Position numbers and translations under genes: made by a program. The notes beneath the pieces were generated by a model. The model was not told the origin of the DNA, did not search any database, and saw only the letters and a list, made by a program, of their open reading frames with translations. This document shows, piece after piece, positions 44,238-55,561 of a stretch of 64,000 nt of DNA (positions within the stretch are counted from its first letter, which is position 1; each line of letters begins with the position of its first letter). This DNA comes from Simmondsia chinensis (taxonomy: Eukaryota > Streptophyta > Magnoliopsida > Caryophyllales > Simmondsiaceae): assembly GCA_018398585.1 (NCBI GenBank), contig JAGTTD010000016.1:28877212-28941211 (forward strand), written 5' to 3'.

Positions 44238-44389
44238 GTCCTTAAATAAGTCTATGAGCTCAGTCCTCTTTTGGTCATCCTGACCGAAGGAAAAGGGACA
44301 GTAGGTTCAGCAAACCTACCTTGTGGGCCCTCCCTGTTAGCAGTGGGGGATAGGTCCGTGCTCTCTCTCTCAACCTCGATCTCCACATC

Positions 44390-45787
44390 TCAAAGGTTCC
44401 CCTCCCTAGACACTAACATAACCCGAACTTGCTTGCGAGGGTGCAAGTTTGGACTAGAGCTAGTTGGCCCCGCTGGAAGTGTGAGAGGTTGAGAGGGTAA
44501 CCCCTCTTCCTCTCGTCTATGAAGTGCTTGGGCCAGTTGTTCTATCTGGTTTTCTAATCTCGCTATAGACTGAGAGTGAGACCGAACTAGTTGTGTGGTG
44601 TCCTCCATAAAGTAGAGCATACGCTCCTGAAATTGCAAAGTATATCCTGGAGGTGGGGAAGGAGGATTATCATGGGTAACATTGGAGTGAGGTTGAGTAT
44701 CATACCTGTGCCCTCCCTGCAGAATAGGAGGGTGCGCGGTACCTGCAAAGTTTGGTTCTTGTTGTCTCATGGGTTGATTATGATTGGCGTTCTGCTTCCA
44801 CGAGAAGTTTGGATGATCACGCCACCCGGGATTGTAGGTGTTGGAGAATGGGTCGCTATTTCCTAAATATCATTAAGCTGTATGAACCTGTTCCTGTACA
44901 CATTTGGGAAATTGTGACACATATAAACAATTAAGCACAGAGTGGTCCTCACCCGAACAAATGTCACACAGAGTAATACCACTTGATGACTCAACTGCAC
45001 TAACCATGCGCACCTTAGTAGGATTCACATGCAAGTTTATAATATGATCTATCTTCCTACTAAGGGCGTTTAGTCTATGGTCGATGTTATCGTTGGGTGC
45101 TACTTCGTAGACGCCATGTGTACTCCCTCTAACCACCCTCATACAAGAGGTTTGGTCGAGAGAGTGTTCGCTGAGGCGCACAAATAGCGTCCATGCGTTG
45201 TCCTCATCTTGTTTGTTAAATGCTCCACTGCAAGAAGCATTAACCATTTGCTTGTTGGAAGCTGTGAGACCATCATAGAAGTTCTGCACAAGAGCCCACT
45301 TGGTTGACCCGTGGTGGGGACAGCTTCTAAGGAGCTCTTTAAATCTATCCCAACTCTCATGGAATTGTTCCTGATCCTTTTGTTCAAAACAGTTGATTGC
45401 ACATCTAACAGCCATAGTTCTGGCTTTAGGATAAAACTTGATTAGGAATTTTTGCCGGAGGTCAGCCCAAGTGGTGGTTTCGCCTCTTGAAAGAGACTAA
45501 AACCATCTTTTGGCTAGATCCTTTAACGAGAATGGAAAAAGACACAGTCGAACAACATCAGTTGAGACACCTTGAAAATAACAAGTTTCGCAAATTTCTA
45601 TAAATGCATCAAGGTGCTCATATGGGCTCTCTATCGGCTTCCCATAGAAAGTGGGAAGTATGCTGATGATCTCAGGCTTAATTTTGAAATTTGCGTTACC
45701 CGCGGCAGGTAATGTAACTTCGGCGGGTGCGACGTACTTTTTGGGAATGAAGTGGTCCCCAATCGTACGCGGTGTAAAGTTAGCCAT
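44390..45787 (-). pseudogene. gag of the Athila-type element
   Basis: One reading frame on the minus strand with several stops. It starts MANFTPRTIGDHF at 45787 and continues with PTFYGKPIESPYEHLDAFIE (retrotransposon gag core), then a TAG after KRWF near 45496. The next piece (45415-44873) holds FEQKDQEQFHESWDRFKELL, CPHHG, and a CCHC knuckle, CDICSGEDHSVLNC. The last piece (44770-44390) has the coiled region with QSIARLENQIEQLAQALHRR. Nonsense mutations make it inactive. Confidence 0.82.
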
Positions 45788-46008
45788 ACTAAGAAAAACT
45801 AATTAAAATTAGAAAATTAAATAAATAAAAATAAATAAAAAATAAAAAATATAAAACAGAAAAGTAAATTAATGAAAATAGAATAAAAATTAAACTAATG
45901 AAAAATAAATAATTTTTTTATTTTTTATTTTATGAAACAGAATAACTAAATGAATAAAAATAAAAATAAATAACTCGTCAATTTTTAAATCAACTTAGCC
46001 TACCGATT

Positions 46009-46025
46009 CCCCGGCAACGGCGCCA
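46009..46025 (-). promoter_or_regulatory. Primer binding site (tRNA-Asp type)
   Basis: The plus strand CCCCGGCAACGGCGCCA equals the 3' end of plant tRNA-Asp, so the minus-strand element RNA can pair with it. Six bases separate it from the LTR. This primer choice is typical of Athila-lineage elements. Confidence 0.85.
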
Positions 46026-46031
46026 AAAACT

Positions 46032-47395
46032 TGATGTGATTTTAAAGTGTGCTTTAAAACCGTCTGCTCACAAGCGCACGACATCATTGTAGCTAAATGG
46101 GGTATATGGTTCGTATCCGTAGGGAATCGGAGTTAAGTTGGATTTTGTTATTAACGAGCTGTTGAAATCGAGTTTTGAGTAGGTTTAAATTATTTGCTAA
46201 CTAAAATAGCAAAACTGACGATAAACTAAAAGTATCAATTCAATTGAGGTTAGTTTAGGGAGTGAATTTATGGTAGCTTTGCACGTATCCCATCATTATA
46301 TTTTACTTAGGACGATAATTTAAAGGACGTAGGCTATAAGCTCTAAGCCTGGGTTAATATATAAGTTAGAGCTTAGGGTATTAAACTAGTCTAAAGGCAT
46401 AACCTATCTTAGCACTCTAAGTGTAGCATATGTTATCTCATTATCACTACTTAATTCCTTTGTTACTCCTAAATCAATGTTAATTTATATAAAAGATTGG
46501 GTTCAGGGTTGGGTGCAACTTCAACCCTGACCACGCGTGAAATCCTGTTATGTTATGGTCTAGGGTACAAGTACAAGACTAATCGCTGCAAAATTGAAGA
46601 TCTAGTTATGGCTATAAGCACACATACAAAAATATCCAACAATCATGAAGAACTCCCTACAGGGGTGCGAATATAACATAACTAAACTAATTGTCAAAAG
46701 TATAATATAAATCAGGGATACGGGCGGCTATCCATCCTTCATCACTAAACTAAAAGAGTCTACTCTTCCATTGGAGTTTTATACATCATTAACATCTTAA
46801 AAAAATAGAAAACAATGAACTAACAATTAGGAATTGAAAGCTCCCTCAATTGACGTTGATGTTGATCCTTGCTTTGATCCTTCCGGCACTTCAACCACCT
46901 GCGCTTCGGCATTTGAGAACCCGTTGGATCTCGTAGCGGAGGAGAGGAGGCGTTGCAAAAGATACCAAATTATGACTCGCCCTCTTTATTTATAGGCGCA
47001 GGGGCGGTTAGGGTTCCAATCGATTGGGAATTAGGCCTGATCGATTGGTGCTTTTGGCCGATCGATCGACAGGCTCTCGGTTAGTTTCTCTAACCGCAAG
47101 CTGTTGATCGATCGGTTGTCCGAGCCCCTTTTCTTGATTAAGCACCGAAGCGCTATGGGATGTACCCGGTTCACCGAATTATGACCCGATGGGTCTTTCT
47201 TTGCACAAGTGGTTGGGTTTCTCCAATTAGTCTTCAAATATGCTTCAATAATGCTTGATTTTGCCGGAATTCTTCTTTCGTCCGCTCTGATGTGTTCCAC
47301 ATAGAAAATGTATCTAAATAACAACCAAATATACGTGTAGAGGCCGAATGTATGGCAGAAATGAGAAATAAAATATGCAAAAATCAAGCGCATTA
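46032..47395 (-). repeat. 5' LTR of the Athila-type element
   Basis: 1364 bases, TGATGTGATTTTAAAGTG... to ...AAATCAAGCGCATTA. It is the upstream LTR in the sense of the element, next to the primer site. Confidence 0.9.
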
Positions 47396-47400
47396 GTAAC

Positions 47401-47981
47401 CGCTTACTAAAAACGAAATTTAAGTTTTTTTCATCAACTTTAACCCTAAATCTTTTCTAATTAGAAATATCATTTACTTGTTTAGAAGCTTATCATATAT
47501 GCATCTTTTTTTTTAACTCCCGGAAAATTATTACTCAGGTATCCCGATATTTGATCATTTATCACTTGGGTATGGTGAGTTTGTTAGTTGTGAACAAAAT
47601 AAAAATACAAGGATAATGTTAAGAAATAATAGCCTCAAATAATATATTTTGGTTTTTTGGTTAATCGTTTAAGTCAAACCCCACAAACCGAAACCGCCCA
47701 AATTAACCAAGTTTTTTATTGATTCGGTAACAGAACCACAATTTTCGGTTCGATTCTCTTGGTTTCGGTTTGATTTTTTTGGCTTCGATTATTTATAAAC
47801 ACCATCTTTGCTCTTTTCTTGTGTGGGCTTATCTTGAGGGTTTTGTCGGTAGGGCATCAGTATTTGTTCTATATATTATGTATAACATTATTATTATTTA
47901 TTTAAAAAGACATTTTTTGTAAAAATTGTTTTTAATATGCGTATTTTTTTGAAAAATTTTTAACTTTTAATTTTTACTTAA
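47401..47981. other. A+T-rich spacer, nothing recognised
   Basis: Positions 47680-47790 hold a degenerate CGGTTTCGGTT/AACCGAA stretch that continues the repeat seen just left of the Athila insertion (40275-40410), so the LTR element appears to have split that repeat. Confidence 0.45.
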
Positions 47982-48001
47982 TTTAAAAGAAAATTTCTTT
48001 A

Positions 48002-48787
48002 CAACAACAATAACAACAACAGTCCCAGTGCCTTGCGGCTCCCGCAGAACGCAGGGTCTGGGGGGGTGATGTACGCAGCCTTACCCCTTCCGTCAGGAAA
48101 GGAGACTGTTTCCGGGGACCCCCAACCTAAAGTAGTTGAGTGTCTGCAGATAAACCATCAATCAATACATGTATATAGAGGAAAAAGTAGAAGAAGGAGA
48201 GAAGAAGAAGAAGAAGAAGAAGAAGAAGAAATAGGAGAATGGGCATGATTAGGGACTAGCTAGCCTAAAAGTGCTACACTAGAGGTTATGCTTGCTTAAG
48301 AATCTTAGACTACCAGCCACTCCCCTAACTACTCTATTCTGCCATCTCTGCTACCCTAATGCTAGCTCTCCAACGTGTCCTATCTGAGGCTATCTCCTCT
48401 CTTAGGTTTAGGTAGGTTAAGTCTTGACGAATTGCCTCCAGCCAACTCTTCTTTGGTCTGCCCCTCCTTCTTCTGCTTATCTCTGTGTTGAGCTGTTCAC
48501 ACCTCCTAACTGGGGCTGAGGTCGGTCTTCTGCTAACATGTCTAAACCATCTTAGGTGGTGCTCCCTCAATTTATCCTCGATCGAGACTACACCCAGCTT
48601 ACCTCATATCACATCATTCCTAATCCTATCCTTTCTTGTGTGGCCACACATCCATCGTAGCATCCTCATCTCTGCTACCTTCATCCTCTGTGTTTGATTT
48701 TATTTCATTTGTCGACACTCTGCCCCATATAGCATAGCCAGTCTTACTACCGTCTTATGGTATTTTCCCTTTAACTTTAGCGGGAAC
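48002..48787 (-). mobile_element. 5'-truncated RTE LINE whose 3' end matches the SINEs
   Basis: A perfect 20-base duplication (47982-48001 and 48788-48807, TTTAAAAGAAAATTTC...) proves one insertion. On the minus strand it starts inside ORF2 and ends at the stop 48336-48334 with the typical plant RTE C-terminus (HLRWFRHVSRRP, APVRR, RGRPKKSW, DRTRWR). A 3' UTR follows with a (TTC)n tract (48196-48231), then an Au-type segment (48135-48022: GGAAACAGTCTCC, AAGGCTGCGTACATC, AGACCCTGCG, GCGGGAGCC, AGGCACTGGG) and a (TTG)n tail. Two internal stops upstream of 48570 show decay. Confidence 0.9.
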
Positions 48788-48797
48788 TTTAAAAGAA
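48334..48797 (-). pseudogene. C-terminal fragment of RTE reverse transcriptase ORF
   Basis: The last 78 codons (48570-48334) are open: REHHLRWFRHVSRRPTSAP, then CEQLN, RRRRGRPKKSWLEAI, LNLREEIASDRTRWRASI. Upstream, KLKGKFYHKTVVRLAMLYG and MRMLRWMCGHTRKDRIRND can be read in the same sense with intervening stops. Only the post-RT region of an RTE element is present. Confidence 0.85.
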
Positions 48798-48807
48798 AAT
48801 TTCTTTA

Positions 48808-51480
48808 TTTACTTAAAACTAAAAATAATAACTTCAACTTTCATTTAAAACTACTTTCTTATTAGTTTATTCAAACATACTATAAATCCTTGTTTGACAG
48901 TGAGGTAGGTTGCCCCCAATTTCTTCAACTCTAACTCGGGGGTAAAGAGAGAAGGTAACTTTTTAAAAAGTTTTGTATAATTTTGTAATATAGACTGAGT
49001 ATCTCCTAACCTCAGTCCTACCCGACAACCCTAGTTCAGACTCGAGATCCATACCCACCACATCTGATAAACGCCACCTCAGCCCTATTTCTTTCTATAA
49101 ATAGAGGATAGATAGTTAGAACGAGGGCATGCCAATATGTTATAAGTGTTATGCTCTCTCTCTCTCTCCCCCTCTCAATGTTGCTCTTGTTTCTTTCTCT
49201 TTCTTCTATGTCTTCTCTCTGTTTTTTAAGCTTATATTCCTCTATTATTGGAACTTATCTATCAATGTATAATACTTTTACTTAAAGTTCCAATTGGTTA
49301 GAACTAGATTATATTTAATTTGTATCATTTTGTCGTTATTTTAATTATAATTCTCTTTATTTCTACCCCATTAACCAATTGTCAAATAAAAATAATTTAT
49401 TTATTTCTCTTTATTTTTTATTTTATTTTATTAAGCACATCCAAATAAAAATTAGATAATAATGGACCCTTTTTTTTCTTGTACCTCTTTTTACCCGCCT
49501 TTACCACAAAGGCATAAGTCTTATACCGTGTGGTAATTATTATATCGATTATTGAGGACATTCATTCTATCAGTGCATCAGTAAATCATATTTCCTTTTC
49601 TCATTGTTTAGGAAAGCTAATCGATCTGCAAATTGACTAGCTAATGCGGGTCATAAGAGTATTGAGATCTCAGTGTGGTACCAACCTCCCCCCTATTACT
49701 CTTCTTTCTATTGTAAGAGTGATACAGACAATTAGTAATAAGAGTAATCCCTCATCAGTGGGCAATAGAAAAATATATCAACCTGTATACTATAGGAGTT
49801 ATTCCATCTATTACCAATTAATTTTAAGATAGAACCTCTTTTCTTAATCATAATAAATAAATAAATTTAAATTATTTCTTAAACATTTAGATCAAATTTG
49901 TATATAAATAATTTAATTTAAAATTTAATAAATAATTTATTTTATTTTATTTATTATAATACATAAAATATTATAAACTTAAAGAATTATAAATGTATTA
50001 AAAAAATAAAAAAAGTAAAAAAAATAAGCTATTTGAAAAAATATTTTTTATTTTTATGTTATTTTGTATAATGACTTTATATGTTGCACGTGTTAGCTAT
50101 ATGTACCTGTAGAGATTAGAAATTACAATGATTAAAAATTTCAAAAATTGACTGTACAATAAAGGCGCACCAATTAAAGTTAGTTGCACTCAAAATCCAA
50201 GCAATTAATGCATTTTTTTAATATTTTTAATTTAATAAAAGCTCTTTTTCAAAATTAGTGGTATTATCACTTTGTGTTTATTATATCACAGATTATCATT
50301 TAGCTACCTCGAGTTTTAAGAATTTATCACTTAACTATCCGAATATTTTAATATATATAATAAGATATCTTAAAGTTTTATTAATCAGATACTTTTTTGT
50401 GAAAATTTGATATATTTTTGTGGAAAAAATACTAAAATTGAACATAATTTTTAACAATATATTGGTATGTTTGTTAGAGTTTGATATTTTTTTTTAAAAA
50501 AATGCAAAAAATGGTACATTATTTATTACAATTCATTAAATTTTTGTTAAAAATATTGGCAATAACTTATATAGATTATCATAGTATATCAACATTTTTT
50601 TATAGACAATAAATCATATTCTTACAAAAATTTGTCAAATTCTAACATAAGGTATCTTACAAAAACTTTTGTTAAAAATATTGGCAATAACTTATATATA
50701 TTATCATAGTATATCAATAGTTTTTTATAGACAATAAATCATATTCTTACAAAAATTTGTCAAATTCTGACATAAGGTATCTAGGTGATAAAATATTCAA
50801 ATCTCAAGATGTTCTATTGTATATATTAAAATATAAGGGTACCTAAGAGATAAATGCTCAAACATAATTCACACCTAAGTGATAATTTTTCTCATTATAT
50901 TTATACATATATAATATAAGAAATTCATATACCAACTAATATGTTACGGACTGTAATAAAGATCTACTTCAGCAGGTGTTTTTTTTTTTTTTTTTTTGAA
51001 GATTTAAGATAAATTTTTTTTTAGAATTTCTGAACATTTTGGTTTGTAAAGAAAAGCCTTTTAAATAGAAATATAAATTGGTTTTTAAATTTTTAAACAT
51101 AAAAAAGAGCTTGTTTAAGATAGAGAAAAAATAATAAAAATTAAAAATGTTTTAGATAAAAATATCTTTATTGAAATCACTTGTACAAAAAATAATTTTA
51201 AAAAATTAATATTTTCCACAGCTTGACCCAACGGGCACTAAGTTAGCCTTAGACTCTTTAAAATCTCGGAATTGGATTGAGTATATGTGTGTACATATAT
51301 ATATATATATATATATAGCGATGTTACTTTGAGAGTAAAATTATTATTGTCTGAGCAAGATTTTTATTTTTGAAATAATTTTGTGACTCTTATTTTTTGT
51401 AAGTTACATTATTACTCTAATAGAATAATTTTTGTCCTTACAATAATAATTATATATATATATATACACACACACATACA
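48808..51480. other. A+T-rich intergenic region
   Basis: No gene is recognised. A near-identical direct repeat of about 90 bases lies at 50560-50650 and 50668-50770 (GGCAATAACTTATATA...CATAAGGTATCT). TA microsatellites lie at 51296-51317 and 51450-51466. A CT-rich tract (49148-49245) follows a TATAAATAGAGG box at 49098, which could be a promoter or an LTR remnant. Confidence 0.4.
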
Positions 51481-51551
51481 CTAAATTATTAAACTATGCA
51501 CATCAATAAGCATTTTCTTTTATTTATAAATTTGTTTATAAAGTATTTTTC

Positions 51552-51566
51552 TTGCTATATATATAC
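51552..51566 (+). promoter_or_regulatory. TATA box of the sulfotransferase gene
   Basis: GCTATATATATACATGG lies about 50 bases before the start codon at 51611. The next 30 bases (CAACCAAAGACGATC) would form a short leader. The assignment rests on position and sequence only. Confidence 0.5.
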
Positions 51567-51610
51567 ATGGAAGGAGCAACCAAAGACGATCTGCAAGCCA
51601 TCACAAAGCC

Positions 51611-52630
51611 ATGGCTCCATCACAAAACCTAACCCCCACCCTCAAATACTTACAAGAAGAACCCCTAACCGAACCATTCCAAGCCCTCTTAGCCACCCTC
51701 CCTCGAACCCCAGGCTGGGTCTGCACCCACCTTTACCAATACCAAGGCTTTTGGCACACTACCCGCCAACTGCAAGGAGTCCTAGCCACCCAAGCCCACT
51801 TCCAAGCCTACGACTCGGACATCCTCCTAGTCACCACTCCTAAGTCGGGCACCACTTGGCTCAAATCCCTCCTTTACGCTTTGGTTCACCGCACTCGCCA
51901 CCCTGTTCCTGCAACACTGCAACTGGGTCATGGTCAGAATGACCACCCATTGACTAGTGCTAGCCCACATGACCTCGTACCCTTTTTGGAACTTAAAGTG
52001 TACGTCGATAATCAGGTTCCTGATCTAACGGTTTTGCCTTGTCCTAGGCTGTTTTCGACCCATTTGCTTATCGGGTCGTTACCCAGTTCGGTTTTCGAGT
52101 CTGGTTGCAAGATAGTGTACCTTTGTAGGGACCCAAAGGACACATTTATTTCAATGTGGCACTTTGCTAACAAGTTAAGGCCTAAAGAGTTAGAGCACTT
52201 GCCCTTAGAAGAGGCATTTGAGAAGTTTTCCAAAGGGGAGAGCTTATATGGGCCGTTTTGGGCCCATGTATTGGGCTATTGGAAGTACAGTTTAGAGAGG
52301 CCCAATAAGGTCCATTTTGTTACATTTGAGGACTTGAAAGAGAACCCTGAAGTAGAACTGAAAAAATTGGCTGTGTTTTTTGGGTGCCCTTTTAGCCCCG
52401 AAGAGGAGGCGGCGGGGGTAATAAGGGAAATTCATCGGCTTTGCAGTTTCAAGAATCTGAGCAGTCTCGAGGTGAATAAGAAAGGGAAATTATCCTCCGG
52501 AGAAGAGAATAAGTTGTTCTTTAGAAAAGGCGAGGTTGGAGATTGGATTAATTATCTAACACCCGAGATGACTGAAAAACTAGATAAGATCAGTGAAGAA
52601 AAGTTACACCGTTGGGGCGTGAAGTTTTAG
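51611..52630 (+). CDS. Cytosolic sulfotransferase (SOT)
   Basis: This intact, intronless 339-residue protein starts at an ATG in a good context (GCCATGGC). It belongs to Sulfotransfer_1: transfer of sulfate from PAPS to a small hydroxylated acceptor in the cytosol. The 5'-phosphosulfate loop is PKSGTTWLK (residues 77-85). The catalytic His is in FSTHL (His151). The 3'-phosphate contacts are in YLCRDPKDTFIS (Arg173, Ser181). The C-terminal RKGEVGDWINYLTPEM (305-320) is the conserved PAPS-binding and KxxxTVxxxE-like region. Length is normal for plant SOTs, which act on flavonols, brassinosteroids, jasmonates or desulfoglucosinolates; the acceptor cannot be inferred here. No tandem neighbour of the family is present in the window. 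Confidence 0.93.
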   Translation: MAPSQNLTPTLKYLQEEPLTEPFQALLATLPRTPGWVCTHLYQYQGFWHTTRQLQGVLATQAHFQAYDSDILLVTTPKSGTTWLKSLLYALVHRTRHPVPATLQLGHGQNDHPLTSASPHDLVPFLELKVYVDNQVPDLTVLPCPRLFSTHLLIGSLPSSVFESGCKIVYLCRDPKDTFISMWHFANKLRPKELEHLPLEEAFEKFSKGESLYGPFWAHVLGYWKYSLERPNKVHFVTFEDLKENPEVELKKLAVFFGCPFSPEEEAAGVIREIHRLCSFKNLSSLEVNKKGKLSSGEENKLFFRKGEVGDWINYLTPEMTEKLDKISEEKLHRWGVKF

Positions 52631-53751
52631 CCCTTTTCCCCGTTTTTGGTCTCTTTTCATTAATGTTGTGGGATGATTGTAGTTAAATGTTGTTGCATTG
52701 TAACCCAGAGCAACTACACTCATCTATCGAATAACACGCACCAGGTATACCAGTTTCGGTGTAACACGTTGTGACATTTTAAAATAACGCGCATCTTACT
52801 TTTTATTAACAAAAGTGTTAAGAACTTCACCATCTGAGTTGTGTGAAAAGGAGAGACCAACATATAAGTATAGTGAGTTATGCTATCTAATGTTAGTATA
52901 TATCACTACACTCGAATTTATATGTGAATCTCGGGTATGTTATTTGAAATACAGAAGGTGCCAAATGGGTGTACCCTGGGGTCCCCTAAAAGGTGTGTAT
53001 TATTGCACGACACTGAGTGTAGCTTGTCCTGTTTGCTTATTTTCCTTTTCTTATATGTTTTTCAATTTTTTAATGAATAAGAATTAGGGTAAATTATAGA
53101 AAATCTCCCTGTCTTTTGCTTCAAAAATAGAAAATCTTCCTCACAAATAAAAGCACTCACAAAACCCCCTCGCTTTTAAAAATTTATCACTTAACCCCCA
53201 TGCAACTTATTTTTGACTATTTTGCCCTTAATGTTTAATTTTATTTTTAGAAAAGGGTTTTATATTATTAGACAAAAATTAAATATAAATTTCAAAAGAT
53301 AAAAAGTATTTTTAAAATTTTCAGAAAAAAATATTATGAGATAAAATATAATTTTTTTTTTGTTGAGGGGCAAAATGGTCAAAAAAAAGTTATTTGGGGG
53401 CAAAGTGAGAAATTTTCAAAAGTTAGGGGGTTTAGTGAGTGGTTTTATTAGTGAGGGAGGTTTTTTGTTATTAAAGCACACGTTAGGAGGATTTTCTGTA
53501 ATTTACCTTAAGAATTAACATGACGATATTCTCAAGGAAATACATAATTATGTGTTTTCAAGAAGAAACATTATATGTCTTTTTGTTGTGCATGAAGTAA
53601 AGAGGTATAATATTGTCCTAATATTACAGGTATAATCCGTGTTCAGCTTGGCCCGTAAACAAAATGAGCACCGGCTCAGTATCAGTATCATTTATGTTTG
53701 ATTATTTGACAAATTGGCTCATTGAACTTTATACACTCATTTACGTCTGCT
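52631..53751. other. 3' flank of the sulfotransferase and spacer
   Basis: Positions 53090-53520 contain inverted blocks (GAAAATCTTCCTC...AAACCCCCTCGC at the left, GGGGGTTTAGTGAG...GAGGATTTTCTGTAATTTACC at the right), a MITE of about 430 bases with arms of about 100 bases. No gene is seen. Confidence 0.45.
53090..53512. mobile_element. MITE with TAGAAAATCTCCCTG-type arms
   Basis: The left arm GGTAAATTATAGAAAATCTC and the right arm GAGGATTTTCTGTAATTTACC are inverted copies. Inner blocks (CAAAACCCCCTCGC and GGGGGTTTAGTGAG) match as well. The core is A+T-rich with no ORF. Confidence 0.6.
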
Positions 53752-53760
53752 CATTGGGCT

Positions 53761-54561
53761 GAGCAGTGGCCCAAAATAAAAAATTATTTCCTAAAATGGC
53801 CCATTTTAGAAAATATTTTTCCAAATGGCCTCCATATTAGCAAATTTTAAAATCTAAATTTTTTTTGGGTCCTTGACACTTTAAATCTTTTTTTTAATAA
53901 TTATCGGCATAGCTATAGTACAAACAGGCAGCTCTTCAAAGCGAGCCTTGAGTCATCCCGTAAGAGGAAGTGGGTACAATAGAATGGTCAAAACAAACAA
54001 GAAAAGGACAACATGCACAAAAATCCAAGACTGGGAAAACACCTAAAAAATCAAAAAAAAGGAAAAACAAACGGAGACCTAAACTAGAAGGATATCGGAC
54101 GAGCTGGAGAAGAACCACCTACAAAATCACCTGACACTTTAAACCTTTTTTATTTTTTATTTAATTTTTAGTAAATTAGCAATTACTAATTAAATTAAAT
54201 ATATTTTTATTATCATATTATATTTAGCTTTATAATGTACGCTTTATTATAAATTATATATATAATTTATAATAAAAAATTTAAATTAAGTTATCTATTA
54301 GATATTAAATAACATTATCTATACATGATTTTTTAATTTACTCATTATTACAATTATATAATAATAGTCGCTTGATTACATAACATTTAACATAAATTAT
54401 TATCTTTAAAATTATTATCACAAGGAGCGAGGTACCCCAAAACAAAATAAATAAATAAATTTTTAAAATTTGTTAATGTGGAGGCCATTTGGGAAAATAT
54501 TTTTTAAAATAAGCCATTTTGGGTAATATTTTTTAGTTTGGGTCATTTTGGGCAACGGCTC
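53761..54561. mobile_element. Mutator-like MITE with perfect 9-bp target duplication
   Basis: The duplication CATTGGGCT lies at 53752-53760 and 54562-54570. The arms (GAGCAGTGGCCCAAAATAAA..., CAAATGGCCTCC and the inverted GGAGGCCATTTGGG, GGGCAACGGCTC) match the families at 5169 and 59789. The element is enlarged by a nested insert (53886-54131). No transposase. Confidence 0.87.
53886..54131 (-). mobile_element. LINE 3'-end fragment nested in the MITE
   Basis: The insert of about 246 bases starts with a T-run (poly-A on the minus strand) and is flanked by the 12-base repeat TGACACTTTAAA at 53874-53885 and 54132-54143. The non-A+T body (GCATAGCTATAGTACAAACAGG...) has no long ORF. It is most likely a 5'-truncated LINE. 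Confidence 0.75.
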
Positions 54562-54570
54562 CATTGGGCT

Positions 54571-55560
54571 CATTTATTAGGCTCGTTGGGCTCATTTACG
54601 ATCATTGTTACTTGGGTTGCTAAAAAGGGGTAATAAAACAAATCATGCATGAAACTATATGATCATTAACTTGTTTTGATACCATGTAAAATTTCACCTA
54701 GCCTTGAAGGTCTGCCCACGGAGTAGGCGCATACAATATCCACATAAAAGACCAAGTAAGGTTTTATTTTAAAAATAATTAGTATTAACAAAGTAACTTA
54801 CTAAACTTATATGCTGATCTTTTCTCTTTACTACTCCAATAATCGGTAGTAATGATAATTCATCAGGTAACCGTTTCCCTTCATGAAGGAGAAGATAGCT
54901 TTCTCTCCTAGAAAATGAAATAGATTTCCTTTACAGCTCCATTTGGTTTAATGAAAAATCTTGTTTATAAAATATTTTCAACTAAATTGTCTAGGAATTA
55001 ACTATTCCAAAAACTTAAGCTGATAAGTGAAGGATTTGGATTGACTTTATACTCTAACATGCCCCTGCAAGCAAATGCCATTGGGCTTGAATCGTGGATA
55101 TTATGCAGGCCCATCTTATGCCTTGTGCTTAAATTATATTAATATTGAAAGTGGGGGTTGTTGGGATCCTAGCTCTTGGTCAACAAAACTTTGATAACAT
55201 ACCAAGGAACGAACTGTCCCAAAAGCTTTAGCTGATAGGTAAAAGTTTAGGATTTGTTTTATACTCTAAGATAAATCTTTTGTTAAAATCCTCTCTCCTT
55301 TTAGCTGAAGAAGAAGATTGTATTTTATACACTTGTATGAGATTCATGTTTGGCCAAGTTGTGGTTGAAATGAAAAGTATAACGATAGATTACGACGCAA
55401 AATGTTCTCCTCGGCCCTTTGTGGAGAATAACATTTTCGGCTTTTGTTGAAGAAAAATTAGTTTCCTCTCAATGAAGGAAAATATTTTCTATATTTCTGT
55501 GATTACTGTGAAGTTATGTAAATAAACATTAAAACTGAGATGAAAAATTAATATTAGCCC
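54571..55560. other. Spacer with tRNA-like SINE relics
   Basis: The block TATACTCTAACATGCCCCTGC...CCATTGGGCTTGAATCGTGG (55050-55130), with TTGTTTTGATACCATG upstream, is the reverse-orientation form of the repeat at 55560-55790. No gene is recognised. Confidence 0.4.
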
Positions 55561-55561
55561 T

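Larger units (their letters stand above)
40420..47395 (-). mobile_element. Athila-type LTR retrotransposon lacking RT and integrase
   Basis: The LTRs (40420-41810 and 46032-47395) begin TGATG and end CATCA or CATTA. The outer flanks GCAAC (40415-40419) and GTAAC (47396-47400) are an aged target duplication. The primer site is complementary to tRNA-Asp, as in Athila elements. The interior (4.2 kb) carries damaged gag and protease frames on the minus strand, then about 1.6 kb of non-coding DNA up to the left LTR. No reverse transcriptase, RNase H, integrase or env-like frame is found, so this is a deletion derivative dependent on a helper, and now also mutated. Confidence 0.9.

Noticed and set aside
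47031..47393. 120-codon minus-strand frame in the right Athila LTR, also seen at 41506-41847
   Set aside because: Both are LTR sequence; the frame is not kept intact between the two LTRs and has no known domain.
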